Source: Dehalococcoidia bacterium (GTDB lineage Bacteria; Chloroflexota; Dehalococcoidia; SM23-28-2; HRBIN24). Taken from it: a stretch of DNA of 64,000 nucleotides. Of the stretch, positions 17,908 to 28,012 are shown one piece after another. The stretch lies in contig JAVVHA010000010.1 in the NCBI GenBank assembly GCA_032249735.1, positions 1 to 64,000 on the forward strand, written 5' to 3'. The stretch's first letter is position 1. The number at the start of each line of letters is the position of its first letter. The translations under genes and the position numbers were made by a program. Below the pieces are notes generated by a model. The model did no database searches and was not told the origin of the DNA. It saw only the letters and a list, made by a program, of their open reading frames with translations.

Positions 17908-18426
17908 TCATCCCCTCCCCTCGCCCCGCCATTGGGGCTCGCCTGGGAAGGCCTCTAGCCCTGGCATGCGGCCGCCGGGCATGCCCAGCCAGTCCTTACG
18001 CAGGGGATGGCCTGGGAACCCCTCCCAGAGGAAGAGGCGCCGCAGGTTGGGGTGTCCGCGGAAGCGGATGCCCATGAGGTCGTATGCCTCCCGCTCCTGG
18101 AGGGTGGCCCCTGGCCAAACGGTGACCACGGAAGGGAGCTCAGGGTCGTCACGGTCCCAAAGCTTGGCCTTCATGACCCCCAGGTGGTTGTGGCGCAGGG
18201 ACTGCATATGATAGACCACCTCGAAGTGGTCCAGGCGGTCCACCGCCGTAAGGCAGGTGAGGAACCGGAGGTCCAATTGGGGGTCGTCGCGCAAGAAGAG
18301 CCCTACCTCAGCCACCCGCTCCGGGTCCACCTCCACCCACTCGGGGTTGGCGTCCACCACCGCCCCAGGCAGGGAGGTATCGATGCGGTGGGCCAGCTCC
18401 AGCCCCGAGAGAAGGCGTGTGGCCAT
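17908..18426 (-). CDS. nuoC: NADH-quinone oxidoreductase subunit C
   Basis: The 30-kDa-type peripheral-arm subunit (172 aa). The conserved [20 protein letters not shown] block and [14 protein letters not shown] are present. It starts 3 bp after nuoA, leaving no room for nuoB, which normally sits here. Confidence 0.96.
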   Translation of the reverse strand: MATRLLSGLELAHRIDTSLPGAVVDANPEWVEVDPERVAEVGLFLRDDPQLDLRFLTCLTAVDRLDHFEVVYHMQSLRHNHLGVMKAKLWDRDDPELPSVVTVWPGATLQEREAYDLMGIRFRGHPNLRRLFLWEGFPGHPLRKDWLGMPGGRMPGLEAFPGEPQWRGEGRG

Positions 18427-18429
18427 AGC

Positions 18430-18801
18430 TCACATCCACTCCAGGGCGCCCTTGCGCCAGGCGTAGACCAGGCCCAGTAGCAGGACCACCACGAAGGTAA
18501 GGACCTCCACGAACCCGGCCACCGCCACCCGCGGGAAGGAGGTGGCCCAGGGGAATAGGAAGACGGCCTCCACGTCGAAGATGACGAAGAGGAGGGCGAA
18601 GATGTAGTAGCGGATGTTGAACTGCACCCAGGTGGGGCCCTCGGTCGTCACGCCGCACTCGTAGGTGTCTTCCTTCACGGGGTTGGGACGCTCAGGCCGC
18701 AGCCCCAGACGCCCTAGGAGCCAGGAGGTAGCGACCCCGCCCACAGGAAATATGAGGGCTAGGGCCAACAGAAGCCCCACCTGTCCCCACTCGGAGAGCA
18801 T
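18430..18801 (-). CDS. nuoA: NADH-quinone oxidoreductase subunit A
   Basis: Membrane subunit with three helices (123 aa). YECGVTTEGPTWVQFNIRYY and FVIFDVEAVFLFPWA are the conserved loop and helix. It is the first gene of the complex I cluster, and a promoter lies at 18840-18868. No strong Shine-Dalgarno precedes the ATG. Confidence 0.97.
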   Translation of the reverse strand: MLSEWGQVGLLLALALIFPVGGVATSWLLGRLGLRPERPNPVKEDTYECGVTTEGPTWVQFNIRYYIFALLFVIFDVEAVFLFPWATSFPRVAVAGFVEVLTFVVVLLLGLVYAWRKGALEWM

Positions 18802-18839
18802 GACCGAGGTTTGTGAACGCCTTCGCTTGTCGGGGCCCT

Positions 18840-18868
18840 AGTATAGCACAGGGGGTGAGGAGGGACAA
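18840..18868 (-). promoter_or_regulatory. promoter of the nuo operon
   Basis: Minus strand: -35 TTGTCC (18868-18863), 17-bp spacer, -10 TATACT (18845-18840). It predicts a leader of about 30 nt before nuoA and is back to back with the rpsB promoter. Confidence 0.75.
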
Positions 18869-18872
18869 GGCG

Positions 18873-18901
18873 GTGACCGGTGGCCCCGCCTATGCTATAC
18901 T
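18873..18901 (+). promoter_or_regulatory. promoter of the rpsB operon
   Basis: -35 GTGACC (18873-18878), 17-bp spacer, -10 TATACT (18896-18901). It begins five bases from the edge of the nuo promoter. It rules out starts of rpsB upstream of about 18908. Confidence 0.75.
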
Positions 18902-18936
18902 GCCCTGCGGAAACGGAAGAGGGGAGGTCGGAGACG

Positions 18937-19734
18937 TTGCCACAACCGGTACCAATGAAGGCCCTTCTGGAGGCGGGGGTGCACTTCGGCCACCCTACCC
19001 GCCGCTGGAACCCCAAGATGAGGCGGTTCATCTTCACCCAGCGCAACGGCATCCACATCATCGACCTGCAGAAGACGGTGGAGAAGCTGGAGGAGGCCTT
19101 GCGCTTCGTCCGGGAGACGGTGGCCCAAGGGGGCACCATCCTCTTTGTGGGCACCAAACGCCAGGCGCGGGACATCATCGAGGAGGAGGCCCAGCGCTGT
19201 GGCATGCCCTACGTCAACACCCGCTGGCTTGGAGGGACTCTCACCAACTTCCAGACCATCCAGTCCCGCATCGACTACCTGGTGCGGCTGGAAGACGCCA
19301 AGGCGCGTGGGGAGTGGGCCCGCCTCTCCAAGAAGGAGGCCGCCCGCATGGAACGCATCGTCCAGAAGCTCAATCGCCATTTGGCGGGCCTCAAAGAGAT
19401 GACCCGCCTGCCCGCGGCCCTCTACGTGGTGGACGCCACCCGGGAACAGATCGCCGTGGCCGAGGCCCGCCGCATGGGCATCCCCGTAGTGGCCATGGTG
19501 GACACCGACTGTGACCCCGACCTCATCGACTACCCCATCCCCAGCAACGATGACGCTGTCCGGGCCATAAAGCTTATCACCTCCCAGATAGCGGATGCCG
19601 TGCTGGAGGGCCTGGCCGAGAGGGAGGCTGTGGCCAAGGCGGAGGCAGAGGCGGGGGAGGAGGAGCTGGCCGTCCTTAGGGAGACGGGCTACGTCTTCAC
19701 GCCCGATGAGCCCTCCTCCCAGGAGGAGTCTTAG
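18937..19734 (+). CDS. rpsB: 30S ribosomal protein S2
   Basis: The chain begins [20 protein letters not shown] and contains [28 protein letters not shown] and [18 protein letters not shown], all S2 hallmarks; about 265 aa. The TTG at 18937 is chosen as start. It has GGGGAGG nine bases upstream and agrees with S2 N-termini, while the ATG at 18880 lies inside the promoter. tsf follows, as in most bacteria. Confidence 0.95.
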   Translation: MPQPVPMKALLEAGVHFGHPTRRWNPKMRRFIFTQRNGIHIIDLQKTVEKLEEALRFVRETVAQGGTILFVGTKRQARDIIEEEAQRCGMPYVNTRWLGGTLTNFQTIQSRIDYLVRLEDAKARGEWARLSKKEAARMERIVQKLNRHLAGLKEMTRLPAALYVVDATREQIAVAEARRMGIPVVAMVDTDCDPDLIDYPIPSNDDAVRAIKLITSQIADAVLEGLAEREAVAKAEAEAGEEELAVLRETGYVFTPDEPSSQEES

Positions 19735-19782
19735 GAGCCCTAATACCATCGTCATGACATCCTCAGATGGAGGGGTGCACAG

Positions 19783-20286
19783 GTGACGGTATCAGCGCAG
19801 GCGGTGAAGGCCCTCAGGGAGCTGACGGGCGCCGGCGTCATGGAGTGCAAGCGGGCCCTGGAGGAGGCCGGCGGCGACCTGGAGCGGGCCAAGGAGATCC
19901 TTAAGGAGCGGGGGCTGGCCCTGGCGGAGAAGAGGGCCGGCCGGGAGACGGCCCAGGGCCTGATACACGCCTATATCCACCACGATGGCCGCGTAGGCGC
20001 CCTGGTGGAGGTCAACTGCGAGACGGACTTTGTGGCCCGCACCGACGAGTTCCGGGCCCTGGTGCAAGCGGTGGCCTTGCAGGTAGCGGCCATGAATCCT
20101 CAGTACATCTCCGAGGAGGAGATGCCCCCCGGCCAGGGGGATCCCCGTGAGCTCTGCCTCCTCTCCCAGCCCTACGTGCGGGACGAGTCGCGCACGGTGG
20201 GCGACCTGGTAAGGGAGGTCATCGCTAAGACGGGGGAGAACGTACGTATTCGCCGGTTCGCCCGCTTCGAGCTGGGCCGCTATTAG
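19783..20286 (+). CDS. tsf: elongation factor Ts, short form
   Basis: Nucleotide exchange factor for EF-Tu. The N-terminal UBA-like part ALRELTGAGVMECKRALEEA and the core VEVNCETDFVARTDEF are present. At 167 aa it lacks the second core subdomain of E. coli EF-Ts, as do the short forms known in some other phyla. GTG start with AGGGG nearby; 48 bp after rpsB. Confidence 0.96.
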   Translation: MTVSAQAVKALRELTGAGVMECKRALEEAGGDLERAKEILKERGLALAEKRAGRETAQGLIHAYIHHDGRVGALVEVNCETDFVARTDEFRALVQAVALQVAAMNPQYISEEEMPPGQGDPRELCLLSQPYVRDESRTVGDLVREVIAKTGENVRIRRFARFELGRY

Positions 20287-21048
<762 letters not shown>

Positions 21049-21055
21049 GCCAGAG

Positions 21056-21622
21056 GTGAGGGAGGAGGTGGATGCCATTCTCAAGGAGGCCAAAGCGCGC
21101 ATGGCCAAGGCTGTGGAGGTATTGGCCCACGACTTGGCCAGCATCCGCACGGGGCGGGCCAGCCCCGCCCTGGTGGAGAACATCAAGGTGGACTATTACG
21201 GCACCCCCACCCCTATAAAACAGCTGGCCACCATCACCGCCCCTGAGGCTCGCCTCATCGTCATCCAGCCTTGGGACCGCTCCCTGATCAAGGCCATAGA
21301 GAAGGCCATCCAGCAGTCGGAGTTGGGCGTCACCCCCACCGACGACGGCACCGTCATCCGCATCGTCCTCCCGCCCCTGTCGGAGGAGAGGCGGCGGGAG
21401 GTGGCCAAGGTGGTGCGGCAGCGGGTGGAACAGGGGCGGGTGGCCGTGCGTAATGTGCGCCGCGACGCCCACGACCACCTGCGTCAACTGGAGCGGGAGC
21501 ACAAGATCTCCGAGGACGAGTTCCGGCGGGCGGAGCAGGAGCTACAGAAGCTCACCGATTCCTTCATCAAGGAGGTGGACCAGCTGGGGGAGGCCAAGGA
21601 AGAGGAGGTGCTGAAGGTCTGA
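21056..21622 (+). CDS. frr: ribosome recycling factor
   Basis: Splits post-termination ribosomes with EF-G. The RRF three-helix and beta-domain pattern is clear: [50 protein letters not shown] and [14 protein letters not shown]. It is 188 aa with a GTG start. Confidence 0.96.
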   Translation: MREEVDAILKEAKARMAKAVEVLAHDLASIRTGRASPALVENIKVDYYGTPTPIKQLATITAPEARLIVIQPWDRSLIKAIEKAIQQSELGVTPTDDGTVIRIVLPPLSEERRREVAKVVRQRVEQGRVAVRNVRRDAHDHLRQLEREHKISEDEFRRAEQELQKLTDSFIKEVDQLGEAKEEEVLKV

Positions 21623-21633
21623 GGCGCTCCCCG

Positions 21634-22434
21634 TTGGTGGCTACCGCTCCCTCGCCCCCCAGCCCCGGGCCCGCCCAGGAGCCTCCTCCCCCATTGCCCC
21701 TGGCACGGGTGCCCTTGCATGTGGCTATCATCATGGACGGCAACGGGCGTTGGGCCCGCGAGAGGGGGCTCCCCCGCCTGGCCGGCCATCGGGCGGGGAC
21801 GGAGAACCTGAGGCGGGTCATCCGCCGCTTCGGCGACTATGGCGTCAAGTATCTCACCCTTTACGCCTTCTCCACCGAGAACTGGCTTCGGCCCAGGCGG
21901 GAGGTGGAGGGGCTCATGCGGCTTCTGCGTCAGGTCATCCGCCGTGAGCTGTCCCACTTGCACGAGAACGGCGTCCGCCTCCTCCACATCGGCCGCCTGG
22001 AAGGCCTCCCCCCGCGGCTGCAGCGGCAGGTGCGGGAGGCTATGGAGCTGACTAAGGACAACCAGCGCATGACCCTCGTCATCGCCTTCAACTATGGGGG
22101 GAGGGCGGAGTTGGTGGACGCCATAAGGCGCATCGTGGCTGCAGGGATCCCCCCAGAAAAGGTGGACGAGGCGGTGGTGGCTGCACATTTGTACACTGCC
22201 GGCCTTCCCGACCCTGACCTCATCATCCGCACGGGGGGGGAGATGCGCCTCTCCAACTTCCTCCTCTGGCAGGGCGCCTATGCCGAGTTCTACTCCACGC
22301 CTGTATATTGGCCGGATTTCCAGGAGCGAGACATAGACCAAGCTCTGTTAGCCTATTCCCGCCGCCAGCGGCGGTTTGGCCGCCTGCCCCAAGATGAGAG
22401 CGATTATCCCCGGCCGTGGGACGGCCACCGCTGA
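21634..22434 (+). CDS. uppS: isoprenyl transferase (undecaprenyl diphosphate synthase)
   Basis: This cis-prenyltransferase makes the lipid carrier for cell-wall synthesis. Motifs: [19 protein letters not shown] with the catalytic Asp, [36 protein letters not shown] and [15 protein letters not shown] with YAEFY. A 25-residue proline-rich leader precedes the conserved region, so the start (TTG 21634 or GTG 21637) is uncertain. It overlaps cdsA. Confidence 0.95.
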   Translation: MVATAPSPPSPGPAQEPPPPLPLARVPLHVAIIMDGNGRWARERGLPRLAGHRAGTENLRRVIRRFGDYGVKYLTLYAFSTENWLRPRREVEGLMRLLRQVIRRELSHLHENGVRLLHIGRLEGLPPRLQRQVREAMELTKDNQRMTLVIAFNYGGRAELVDAIRRIVAAGIPPEKVDEAVVAAHLYTAGLPDPDLIIRTGGEMRLSNFLLWQGAYAEFYSTPVYWPDFQERDIDQALLAYSRRQRRFGRLPQDESDYPRPWDGHR

Positions 22435-23254
22435 CGCCCTGCTGGCCAGGACTCTCTCGGGGCTGGTGGGGGTGCCGGCCATACTGGGCATCGCCTGGCT
22501 GGGGGGGGTGGCCTTCGCCCTGGGGACGGGGGCGGTGCTGGTGACGGGCGCGGCGGAGCTCCTTGCAGCGGCCATGCCCCCGGCGCGGCGGGGAGAGCTC
22601 CTGCCTTGGCGGCAGAGGCCCTTGGCCTATCTAGGGCTGGCGCTGGTGGCCCTGATGGTGGCCGCCGCCTATCACGGTGGAGAGTGGTGGACGGGTGCTG
22701 CTGCCCTGGCGGTGGCCCTGCTCCTCCTGGCCTCCATCTTGCGCCCCCGCCCATCCCAGGTCTTGGGGGAGTGGGGGCTGACGACGGCCGCTGTCCTCTA
22801 CGTGGGCTTGCTGGGAAGCCACCTGGTGGGCCTACGCCAGGGGGCGCAGGGGCTGGACTGGACCATTCTGGCCATCTTCGGCGCCTTCACCACTGATACA
22901 TCCGCCTATCTGGTAGGGAGGGCGGTGGGGCGAAGGCGCATGGCTCCCCACTTGAGCCCTGGCAAGACCTGGGAGGGGACGCTGGGGGGGCTCCTCCTGG
23001 GGGCGGGGGGAGTGGTCCTCATCAACTGGGCCACCGGCCTGCGGCTGAGGCCCGGGGAGCTGGCTCCCCTAGCTGCCCTCCTGCCCGTGGCCGCCGTCCT
23101 GGGCGATTTGGGGGAATCGTTCATCAAGCGGGGCACAGGGACGAAGGACGCCTCTGCCCTCATCCCCGGCCATGGCGGCTTTCTGGATAGGCTCGACTCC
23201 GTATTGCTCACTGCCCCCCTGGTATACTATTGGCGTCTATGGGTGGTAGGGTGA
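22376..23254 (+). CDS. cdsA: phosphatidate cytidylyltransferase
   Basis: Integral membrane enzyme (about 8 helices) making CDP-diacylglycerol. The CdsA signature is in the C-terminal third: [12 protein letters not shown] and [33 protein letters not shown]. The ATG at 22394 is an alternative start. Either choice overlaps uppS by 41-59 bp, and the 3' end overlaps dxr. Confidence 0.93.
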   Translation: MAACPKMRAIIPGRGTATADALLARTLSGLVGVPAILGIAWLGGVAFALGTGAVLVTGAAELLAAAMPPARRGELLPWRQRPLAYLGLALVALMVAAAYHGGEWWTGAAALAVALLLLASILRPRPSQVLGEWGLTTAAVLYVGLLGSHLVGLRQGAQGLDWTILAIFGAFTTDTSAYLVGRAVGRRRMAPHLSPGKTWEGTLGGLLLGAGGVVLINWATGLRLRPGELAPLAALLPVAAVLGDLGESFIKRGTGTKDASALIPGHGGFLDRLDSVLLTAPLVYYWRLWVVG

Positions 23255-24396
23255 GGGCGCTGGCCATCATCGGCTCCACCGGCTCCATCGGCCGGCAGGC
23301 CCTGGAGGTGGTAAGGGCTCTGCCTGAGCGGCTGCAGGTAATGGGGCTGGCGGCGGGCAACAACATAGACCTCCTGAAGGAGCAGGCCCGCCTCTTCCGC
23401 CCCCGCTATGTTTACGCCGCCTCTGGGCGTCATGTCCTGCCCCACCTGCAGGAGGCGGTACCCGGCTGCCAGTGGGCAACGCCTGAGGAGATGGCCACCG
23501 CCCCGGACGTGGACATCGTCTTGGTGGCCACTGTGGGGGGCGCTGGCCTCATGCCCACCCTGGTGGCCCTTAAGGCGGGCAAGGTGGTGGCCTTGGCCAA
23601 CAAAGAGGTGCTGGTGATGGCTGGCCACCTGGTGATGGAGGCGGCCCGCCTGGGCGGGGGCGAGCTGCGGCCGGTGGACTCGGAGCACTCGGCCATCTGG
23701 CAGTGCTTGTGGGGGGAGGAAGCCAGCAGGGTGACCCGCCTCGTCCTCACCGCCTCAGGGGGCCCCTTCCGCGATATCCCTCTGGAGGAGCTGGAGCGGG
23801 TGACGGCTCAGCAGGCCCTGTGCCACCCCACCTGGCGCATGGGGCCCAAGGTGACGGTGGACTCGGCCACCCTCCTCAATAAGGGGTTGGAGTGCTTAGA
23901 GGCCCGCTGGCTCTTCGACATCCCCCTGGAACGCATAGAGGTGGTGATACATCGGGAGAGCATCGTCCACTCTTTGGTAGAGTTCTGCGATGGTTCGGTG
24001 AAGGCCCAGCTCAGCCCTCCGGACATGCGCCTGCCCATCCAGCTGGCCCTCACCTACCCGGAGCGGGTGGCGGGAGTAGAGGTGCCCCGGCTGGACTTGG
24101 CCCTCCTGGGGGCCCTCCACTTCGGCCCTGTGGATTTGGGCCGCTATCCCTGCCTAGGTCTGGCCCTGGAGGTGGGGCGACGCGGCGGCACCTACCCTGC
24201 TGTCCTCTCTGGGGCCGATGAGGTGGCGGTGCAGGCCTTCCTGGCCGGCCATATACGCTTTTTGGATATCTATCGTCTGCTCCTGGACGTGCTGGAGGCT
24301 CATGTCCCAGTGGGTCGGCCAGACCTGGCCCAGGTGGTAGCCGCCTACGAGTGGGCCAAAGCACGGGCCGAGGAGTGGGTGAGGGCGCGGATGTGA
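23251..24396 (+). CDS. dxr: 1-deoxy-D-xylulose 5-phosphate reductoisomerase
   Basis: Second step of the MEP isoprenoid pathway. NADPH-binding IIGSTGSIGRQALEVV at the N-terminus, ALANKEVLVMAG, VDSEHSAIWQCL, the flexible-loop SGGPFR, HPTWRMGPKVTVDSATLLNKGLE and the IHRESIVHSLVEF segment are all present. GTG 23251 gives a 4-bp overlap with cdsA and a family-like N-terminus; the ATG at 23239 is an alternative. About 381 aa. Confidence 0.95.
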   Translation: MRALAIIGSTGSIGRQALEVVRALPERLQVMGLAAGNNIDLLKEQARLFRPRYVYAASGRHVLPHLQEAVPGCQWATPEEMATAPDVDIVLVATVGGAGLMPTLVALKAGKVVALANKEVLVMAGHLVMEAARLGGGELRPVDSEHSAIWQCLWGEEASRVTRLVLTASGGPFRDIPLEELERVTAQQALCHPTWRMGPKVTVDSATLLNKGLECLEARWLFDIPLERIEVVIHRESIVHSLVEFCDGSVKAQLSPPDMRLPIQLALTYPERVAGVEVPRLDLALLGALHFGPVDLGRYPCLGLALEVGRRGGTYPAVLSGADEVAVQAFLAGHIRFLDIYRLLLDVLEAHVPVGRPDLAQVVAAYEWAKARAEEWVRARM

Positions 24397-25478
24397 ACCC
24401 CCAGGCTATCCTGGCCTTTGTAGGCATTCTGGCCTTCCTCATCGTGGCCCATGAGGCGGGTCACTTCCTCACGGCCAAGCTGGCGGGAGTTAAGGTGCTG
24501 GAGGCGGGGCTGGGCTACCCTCCCCGCCTGTGGGCCTTCCGTTTCCGCGACACCATCTATTCCCTCAACCTCCTCCCCTTGGGGGGGTTCGTCCGCCTCC
24601 TGGGGGAGGAGGACCCCAGCCACCCGCAGAGCCTGGCCGCCCAGCCGGCATGGGTCAGGTTGGTGGTTTTGGCTTCCGGATCCTTCATGAATCTGGCTCT
24701 TCCCGTCTTTCTGTTTGCCGTGGCCTTCATGATACCGCGGGAGGTGCCGGTGGGGTTGGTGACCATCGCCTCGGTGCTGCCGGACTCCCCAGCGGCGGAG
24801 GCAGGGCTGAGGCCGGGGGACGTCATCCTAGCCATCAACGGGCAGAAGGTCTCCAACGTCCAAGAGGTGGGCCGCCTGGTGCGCCTCAATATGGGGGAGG
24901 TGCTGCAGTTCACCATCAAGCGGCCCACGGGCTCCTTCGGCTTCTTAGGGAGTGGTGGGGGGGAGGTGCTGACCCTGCCGGTGAAGGCCCGCTTTCGCTC
25001 CAGCGCTCCCACAGGCATCCGCATATACATGACGGGCACCTATACCGTGCGGGAGCGCTCACCCCCTTGGCAGGCCGTGGCTCAGGGCTGGACGGCCACC
25101 ATCGATGCCCTCATCTTGGCTCGCAACGAGGTCATCTCCTGGTTCACGGGGGGAGGGAGGCCCCAGGTGACGGGGCCTGTGGGCATCGCCCAGGCCACGG
25201 AGGAGGTGGTGGAGACATGGGGCTGGCGGGCCCTCCTGGACTTCTCAGCTCTCCTCTCCATCAACTTGGCCATCATAAACCTCCTCCCCCTACCCATGCT
25301 GGACGGGGGGCGCATCCTCTTCGTCCTGCTGGAGGTGGTGCGCAGGGGTAAGCGCATCGCCCCCGAGAAGGAGGCCCTAGTGCACCTCATCGGCCTGGCG
25401 GCTATCATAAGCTTGGCGGTGATCGTCACTTACTTCGATGTGCTGCGCATCATAAGAGGGGAGGGCATGGCGCCGTGA
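24393..25478 (+). CDS. rseP: RIP site-2 zinc metalloprotease
   Basis: Intramembrane protease of the RseP/M50 family that cleaves anti-sigma factors or membrane remnants. The active site HEAGHF is in the first helix (about residue 20), a single PDZ domain follows (VLPDSPAAEAGLRPGDVILAINGQ), and the third metal ligand is in NLLPLPMLDGGRIL. GTG 24393 overlaps the dxr TGA (GTGA). It has about 361 aa. No anti-sigma partner is seen nearby. Confidence 0.94.
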   Translation: MNPQAILAFVGILAFLIVAHEAGHFLTAKLAGVKVLEAGLGYPPRLWAFRFRDTIYSLNLLPLGGFVRLLGEEDPSHPQSLAAQPAWVRLVVLASGSFMNLALPVFLFAVAFMIPREVPVGLVTIASVLPDSPAAEAGLRPGDVILAINGQKVSNVQEVGRLVRLNMGEVLQFTIKRPTGSFGFLGSGGGEVLTLPVKARFRSSAPTGIRIYMTGTYTVRERSPPWQAVAQGWTATIDALILARNEVISWFTGGGRPQVTGPVGIAQATEEVVETWGWRALLDFSALLSINLAIINLLPLPMLDGGRILFVLLEVVRRGKRIAPEKEALVHLIGLAAIISLAVIVTYFDVLRIIRGEGMAP

Positions 25479-26668
25479 GGGAGCTAGAGAGCATGTTCAC
25501 CTTGGCCCCCCGCCGCAAGACCAGGCCCATCTGGGTGGGGACGGTGCAGATCGGAGGCGACGCTCCCATCGCCGTCCAGTCCATGACCAATACCGACACG
25601 GCCGACGTGGCGGCCACCCTGCGTCAGATCCGGGAGCTGGCGGAGCTGGGCTGTGACATAGTGCGGGTGGCGGTGCCCGATAGGGAGGCGGCGGAGGCCC
25701 TGCCGGAGCTGGTGAAGAAGAGCCCCGTCCCCCTCATCGCCGACATCCATTTCGACCACCGCCTGGCCCTCATGGCCCTGCGGGCGGGCATTCACGGCCT
25801 GCGCCTCAACCCAGGCACCATCCGTGACCAGGAGAAGGTGAAGGAGGTGGTGAGGGAGGCCAAGGCCCGCCAGGTGCCCATCCGGGTTGGGGTCAACGAG
25901 GGCAGCCTCCCCCCCCTTCCCCCCCTCAAGGAAGGGGAGGAGCCACCTCCCAAATGGCGGCGTATGGTGGATGCTGCCCTCTGGGAGATCCAGATCCTGG
26001 AGGACCTGGGGTTCTCCGACATCAAGATCTCCCTCAAGGCCTTCGATGTGCCCACTATGGTCACCGCCTACCGCGAGATGGCCAAGTTGGTGGAATACCC
26101 CTTCCACCTGGGGGTGACGGAGGCTGGTCCTCCCAGGTCGGGGGCGGTGCGCTCGGCGGTGGGCATCGGCATCCTCCTGGCTGAGGGGATCGGGGACACC
26201 ATCCGCGTCTCCTTGGCTGCCGACCCGCGGGAGGAGGTGCCGGTGGCCTGGGAGATCCTCAAGGCCCTCAACCTCCGTCAGCGGGGGCCCACCATCGTGG
26301 CCTGCCCCACCTGCGGCCGCATCGAGATCGACATGCTCCCCCTGGTGGAGAAGGTGGAGGCCTATTTCCAGAGGCTGGGTTATCCTATCACCGTGGCCGT
26401 CATGGGGTGCGTGGTCAACGGCCCCGGTGAGGCCCGGGAGGCAGACATCGGCATCGCCGGCGGCAAGGGGAAGGGGGCCATCTTCCGCAAGGGCCAGGTG
26501 GTACGAGTGGTGCCCGAGGATCAGTTCCTCACGGCCCTCATCGAGGAGGGGCATAAGGTGATACAGGAGAGGTTTGGGCAGGCCCCTCCCCCTCCCCAGA
26601 CCCCCTCCGAGGAGGTCATCCCCCTGACGGTGGCCCAGGATCCCCCGGGGCGGGTGGGGCGCCGCTAG
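25475..26668 (+). CDS. ispG: (E)-4-hydroxy-3-methylbut-2-enyl-diphosphate synthase
   Basis: [4Fe-4S] enzyme of the MEP pathway. The TIM-barrel half has VQSMTNTDTADV, LIADIHFDHR and GLRLNPGTI. The C-terminal half binds the cluster through CPTCGR and MGCVVNGPGEAREAD. GTG start overlaps the rseP stop by 4 bp. It has 397 aa, including a disordered tail of about 35 residues. The run dxr-rseP-ispG puts two MEP enzymes in one coupled unit. Confidence 0.96.
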   Translation: MRELESMFTLAPRRKTRPIWVGTVQIGGDAPIAVQSMTNTDTADVAATLRQIRELAELGCDIVRVAVPDREAAEALPELVKKSPVPLIADIHFDHRLALMALRAGIHGLRLNPGTIRDQEKVKEVVREAKARQVPIRVGVNEGSLPPLPPLKEGEEPPPKWRRMVDAALWEIQILEDLGFSDIKISLKAFDVPTMVTAYREMAKLVEYPFHLGVTEAGPPRSGAVRSAVGIGILLAEGIGDTIRVSLAADPREEVPVAWEILKALNLRQRGPTIVACPTCGRIEIDMLPLVEKVEAYFQRLGYPITVAVMGCVVNGPGEAREADIGIAGGKGKGAIFRKGQVVRVVPEDQFLTALIEEGHKVIQERFGQAPPPPQTPSEEVIPLTVAQDPPGRVGRR

Positions 26669-26672
26669 GGAT

Positions 26673-26969
26673 ATGACCCTAGAGGTGCGTCTGGCCTTCC
26701 TTCTCTTCTTCTTCCTGCTCTGGGGCATGGGCGGGCTTTTGCCGTGGACGGTGGCGGCCGTGTGGCGTCGCGGGCGGGGGGTGGTGCTGGCCCTCCCCCT
26801 GGCACCCACAGGAGGCATGGGGGTGGGCGTCCTCACCCCCCTCCTGGGGGCCGATGATGGGCGGGGTTTCCTCGTAAGCCTGGCGGCCTCGGTGATGGGT
26901 GGGGCCCTGGCCACCGCCGCCGGCATATGGTTAGAGGCCCACCTGGCGCCGCCGCCCAGGGGGCGGTGA
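26673..26969 (+). CDS. small membrane protein, unknown
   Basis: 98 aa with two or three hydrophobic segments (LAFLLFFFLLWGMGGLLPWTV, an Ala/Gly-rich central stretch, SLAASVMGGALATAAGIWL). It starts 4 bp after ispG, and its TGA overlaps the next GTG, so it is a genuine cistron of the MEP operon. No recognised family. Confidence 0.7.
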   Translation: MTLEVRLAFLLFFFLLWGMGGLLPWTVAAVWRRGRGVVLALPLAPTGGMGVGVLTPLLGADDGRGFLVSLAASVMGGALATAAGIWLEAHLAPPPRGR

Positions 26970-27892
26970 GGCTAAAATATGTCGTGATGGCGCCCTACGC
27001 CTTGTCCACTATGTGGTGGCAGGGGCGGTTCCCCAACCTGGGGGAGTTCGCTCGTGCTGCCCGGCGCCTGGGGTTCCCCAACGTGGAGATAAGCTACGTG
27101 GTGGGGCCAGAGGGGGTGGAGGAGCTGCTGGCTTCCCATGAGGTGGGCATCACGTCGGTCCATAACCCTGTCCCCCGCGTCTTCATCGATGGACGGAGCA
27201 GCGAACAGTTCAACCTGGCCGCCACCGACGAGGACGAGAGGCGTCTGGCGGTGGAGCTGGGACGCCGCACCCTGGAGGTGGCCGCCCGAGCGGGAGCCAG
27301 GGCGGTGGTGGTGCACATGGGCCATCTGCCCCAGGGCTTGGCGCCGGAGCGCGAGCTCCGCCGTCTCTATGACCAAGGCCTAAGGGAGGGGGAGGAGGTG
27401 GAGGCCTTGCGCAGCATGTGCCGCCGCCTTCGGGCGGAGGCAGTGCCGCCCTACCTAGAGCAGGCCCGGCGCTCTCTGGAGGAGCTGGCCGAGAAGGCCA
27501 CCTCCCTGGGGGTGGCCATCGCCCTAGAGAACCGGTTCCACTATCACGAAATCCCCACCGTCGAAGAGGCGCAGCAGCTCCTGTCTCCCTATCCCCCTCA
27601 CCTAGTAGGATACTGGCACGACGTGGGCCACGCTGAGGTCCTAGACCGCCTGGGCCTGGTGCCCAAGGAGAGGTGGCTGAAGGAGCTGGGGGACCGCTGC
27701 CTGGGCTCTCACCTACACGATGTGGTAGGCCTTACCGACCACCGTGCTCCCGGCCAAGGGACCGCCGATTGGGACTACATCTCCCGCTATCTCCCTGCCC
27801 ATGCCCTGCGGGTGCTAGAGATCAACCAAGAGGTGCCGGAGGAGCAAGTGGTTGGAGCCCTCGACTTTTTGCGCCAGCGTGGCCTGCTGTGA
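26966..27892 (+). CDS. AP endonuclease 2 / xylose isomerase-like TIM barrel protein
   Basis: A sugar-phosphate isomerase/epimerase-type barrel (308 aa). Candidate metal ligands: VVVHMGHL, ALENRFHYHEIPT with a conserved Glu, GYWHDVGHAEV and GSHLHDV. GTG 26966 overlaps the preceding gene as GTGA with AGGGGG upstream. The substrate is unknown; the operon position after isoprenoid genes gives no clear hint. Confidence 0.8.
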   Translation: MRLKYVVMAPYALSTMWWQGRFPNLGEFARAARRLGFPNVEISYVVGPEGVEELLASHEVGITSVHNPVPRVFIDGRSSEQFNLAATDEDERRLAVELGRRTLEVAARAGARAVVVHMGHLPQGLAPERELRRLYDQGLREGEEVEALRSMCRRLRAEAVPPYLEQARRSLEELAEKATSLGVAIALENRFHYHEIPTVEEAQQLLSPYPPHLVGYWHDVGHAEVLDRLGLVPKERWLKELGDRCLGSHLHDVVGLTDHRAPGQGTADWDYISRYLPAHALRVLEINQEVPEEQVVGALDFLRQRGLL

Positions 27893-27980
27893 CGCCGCCC
27901 ACGCCGCTGAGTCCTCCACCCTGCGCTGCTCTGGAGGCTCCTCCTCCGGCTTGGGCGGGCTCCGTGCTATGATGGGCATC

Positions 27981-27991
27981 GGGACGCCAAG
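27981..27991 (+). promoter_or_regulatory. possible extended -10 for proS
   Basis: TATGAT preceded by TGC in the 120-bp gap before proS (near CCGTGCTATGATGG, about 27964-27973 onward) resembles an extended -10. No matching -35 at 17 bp. Nothing else is recognised in this gap. The exact position is approximate. Confidence 0.25.
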
Positions 27992-28012
27992 GTTCAGGTT
28001 GGGGCTTTGGCC

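Noticed and set aside
18880-18936. ATG 18880 as the start of rpsB
   Set aside because: It lies within the promoter; the TTG at 18937 has a good Shine-Dalgarno and gives the S2-like N-terminus.
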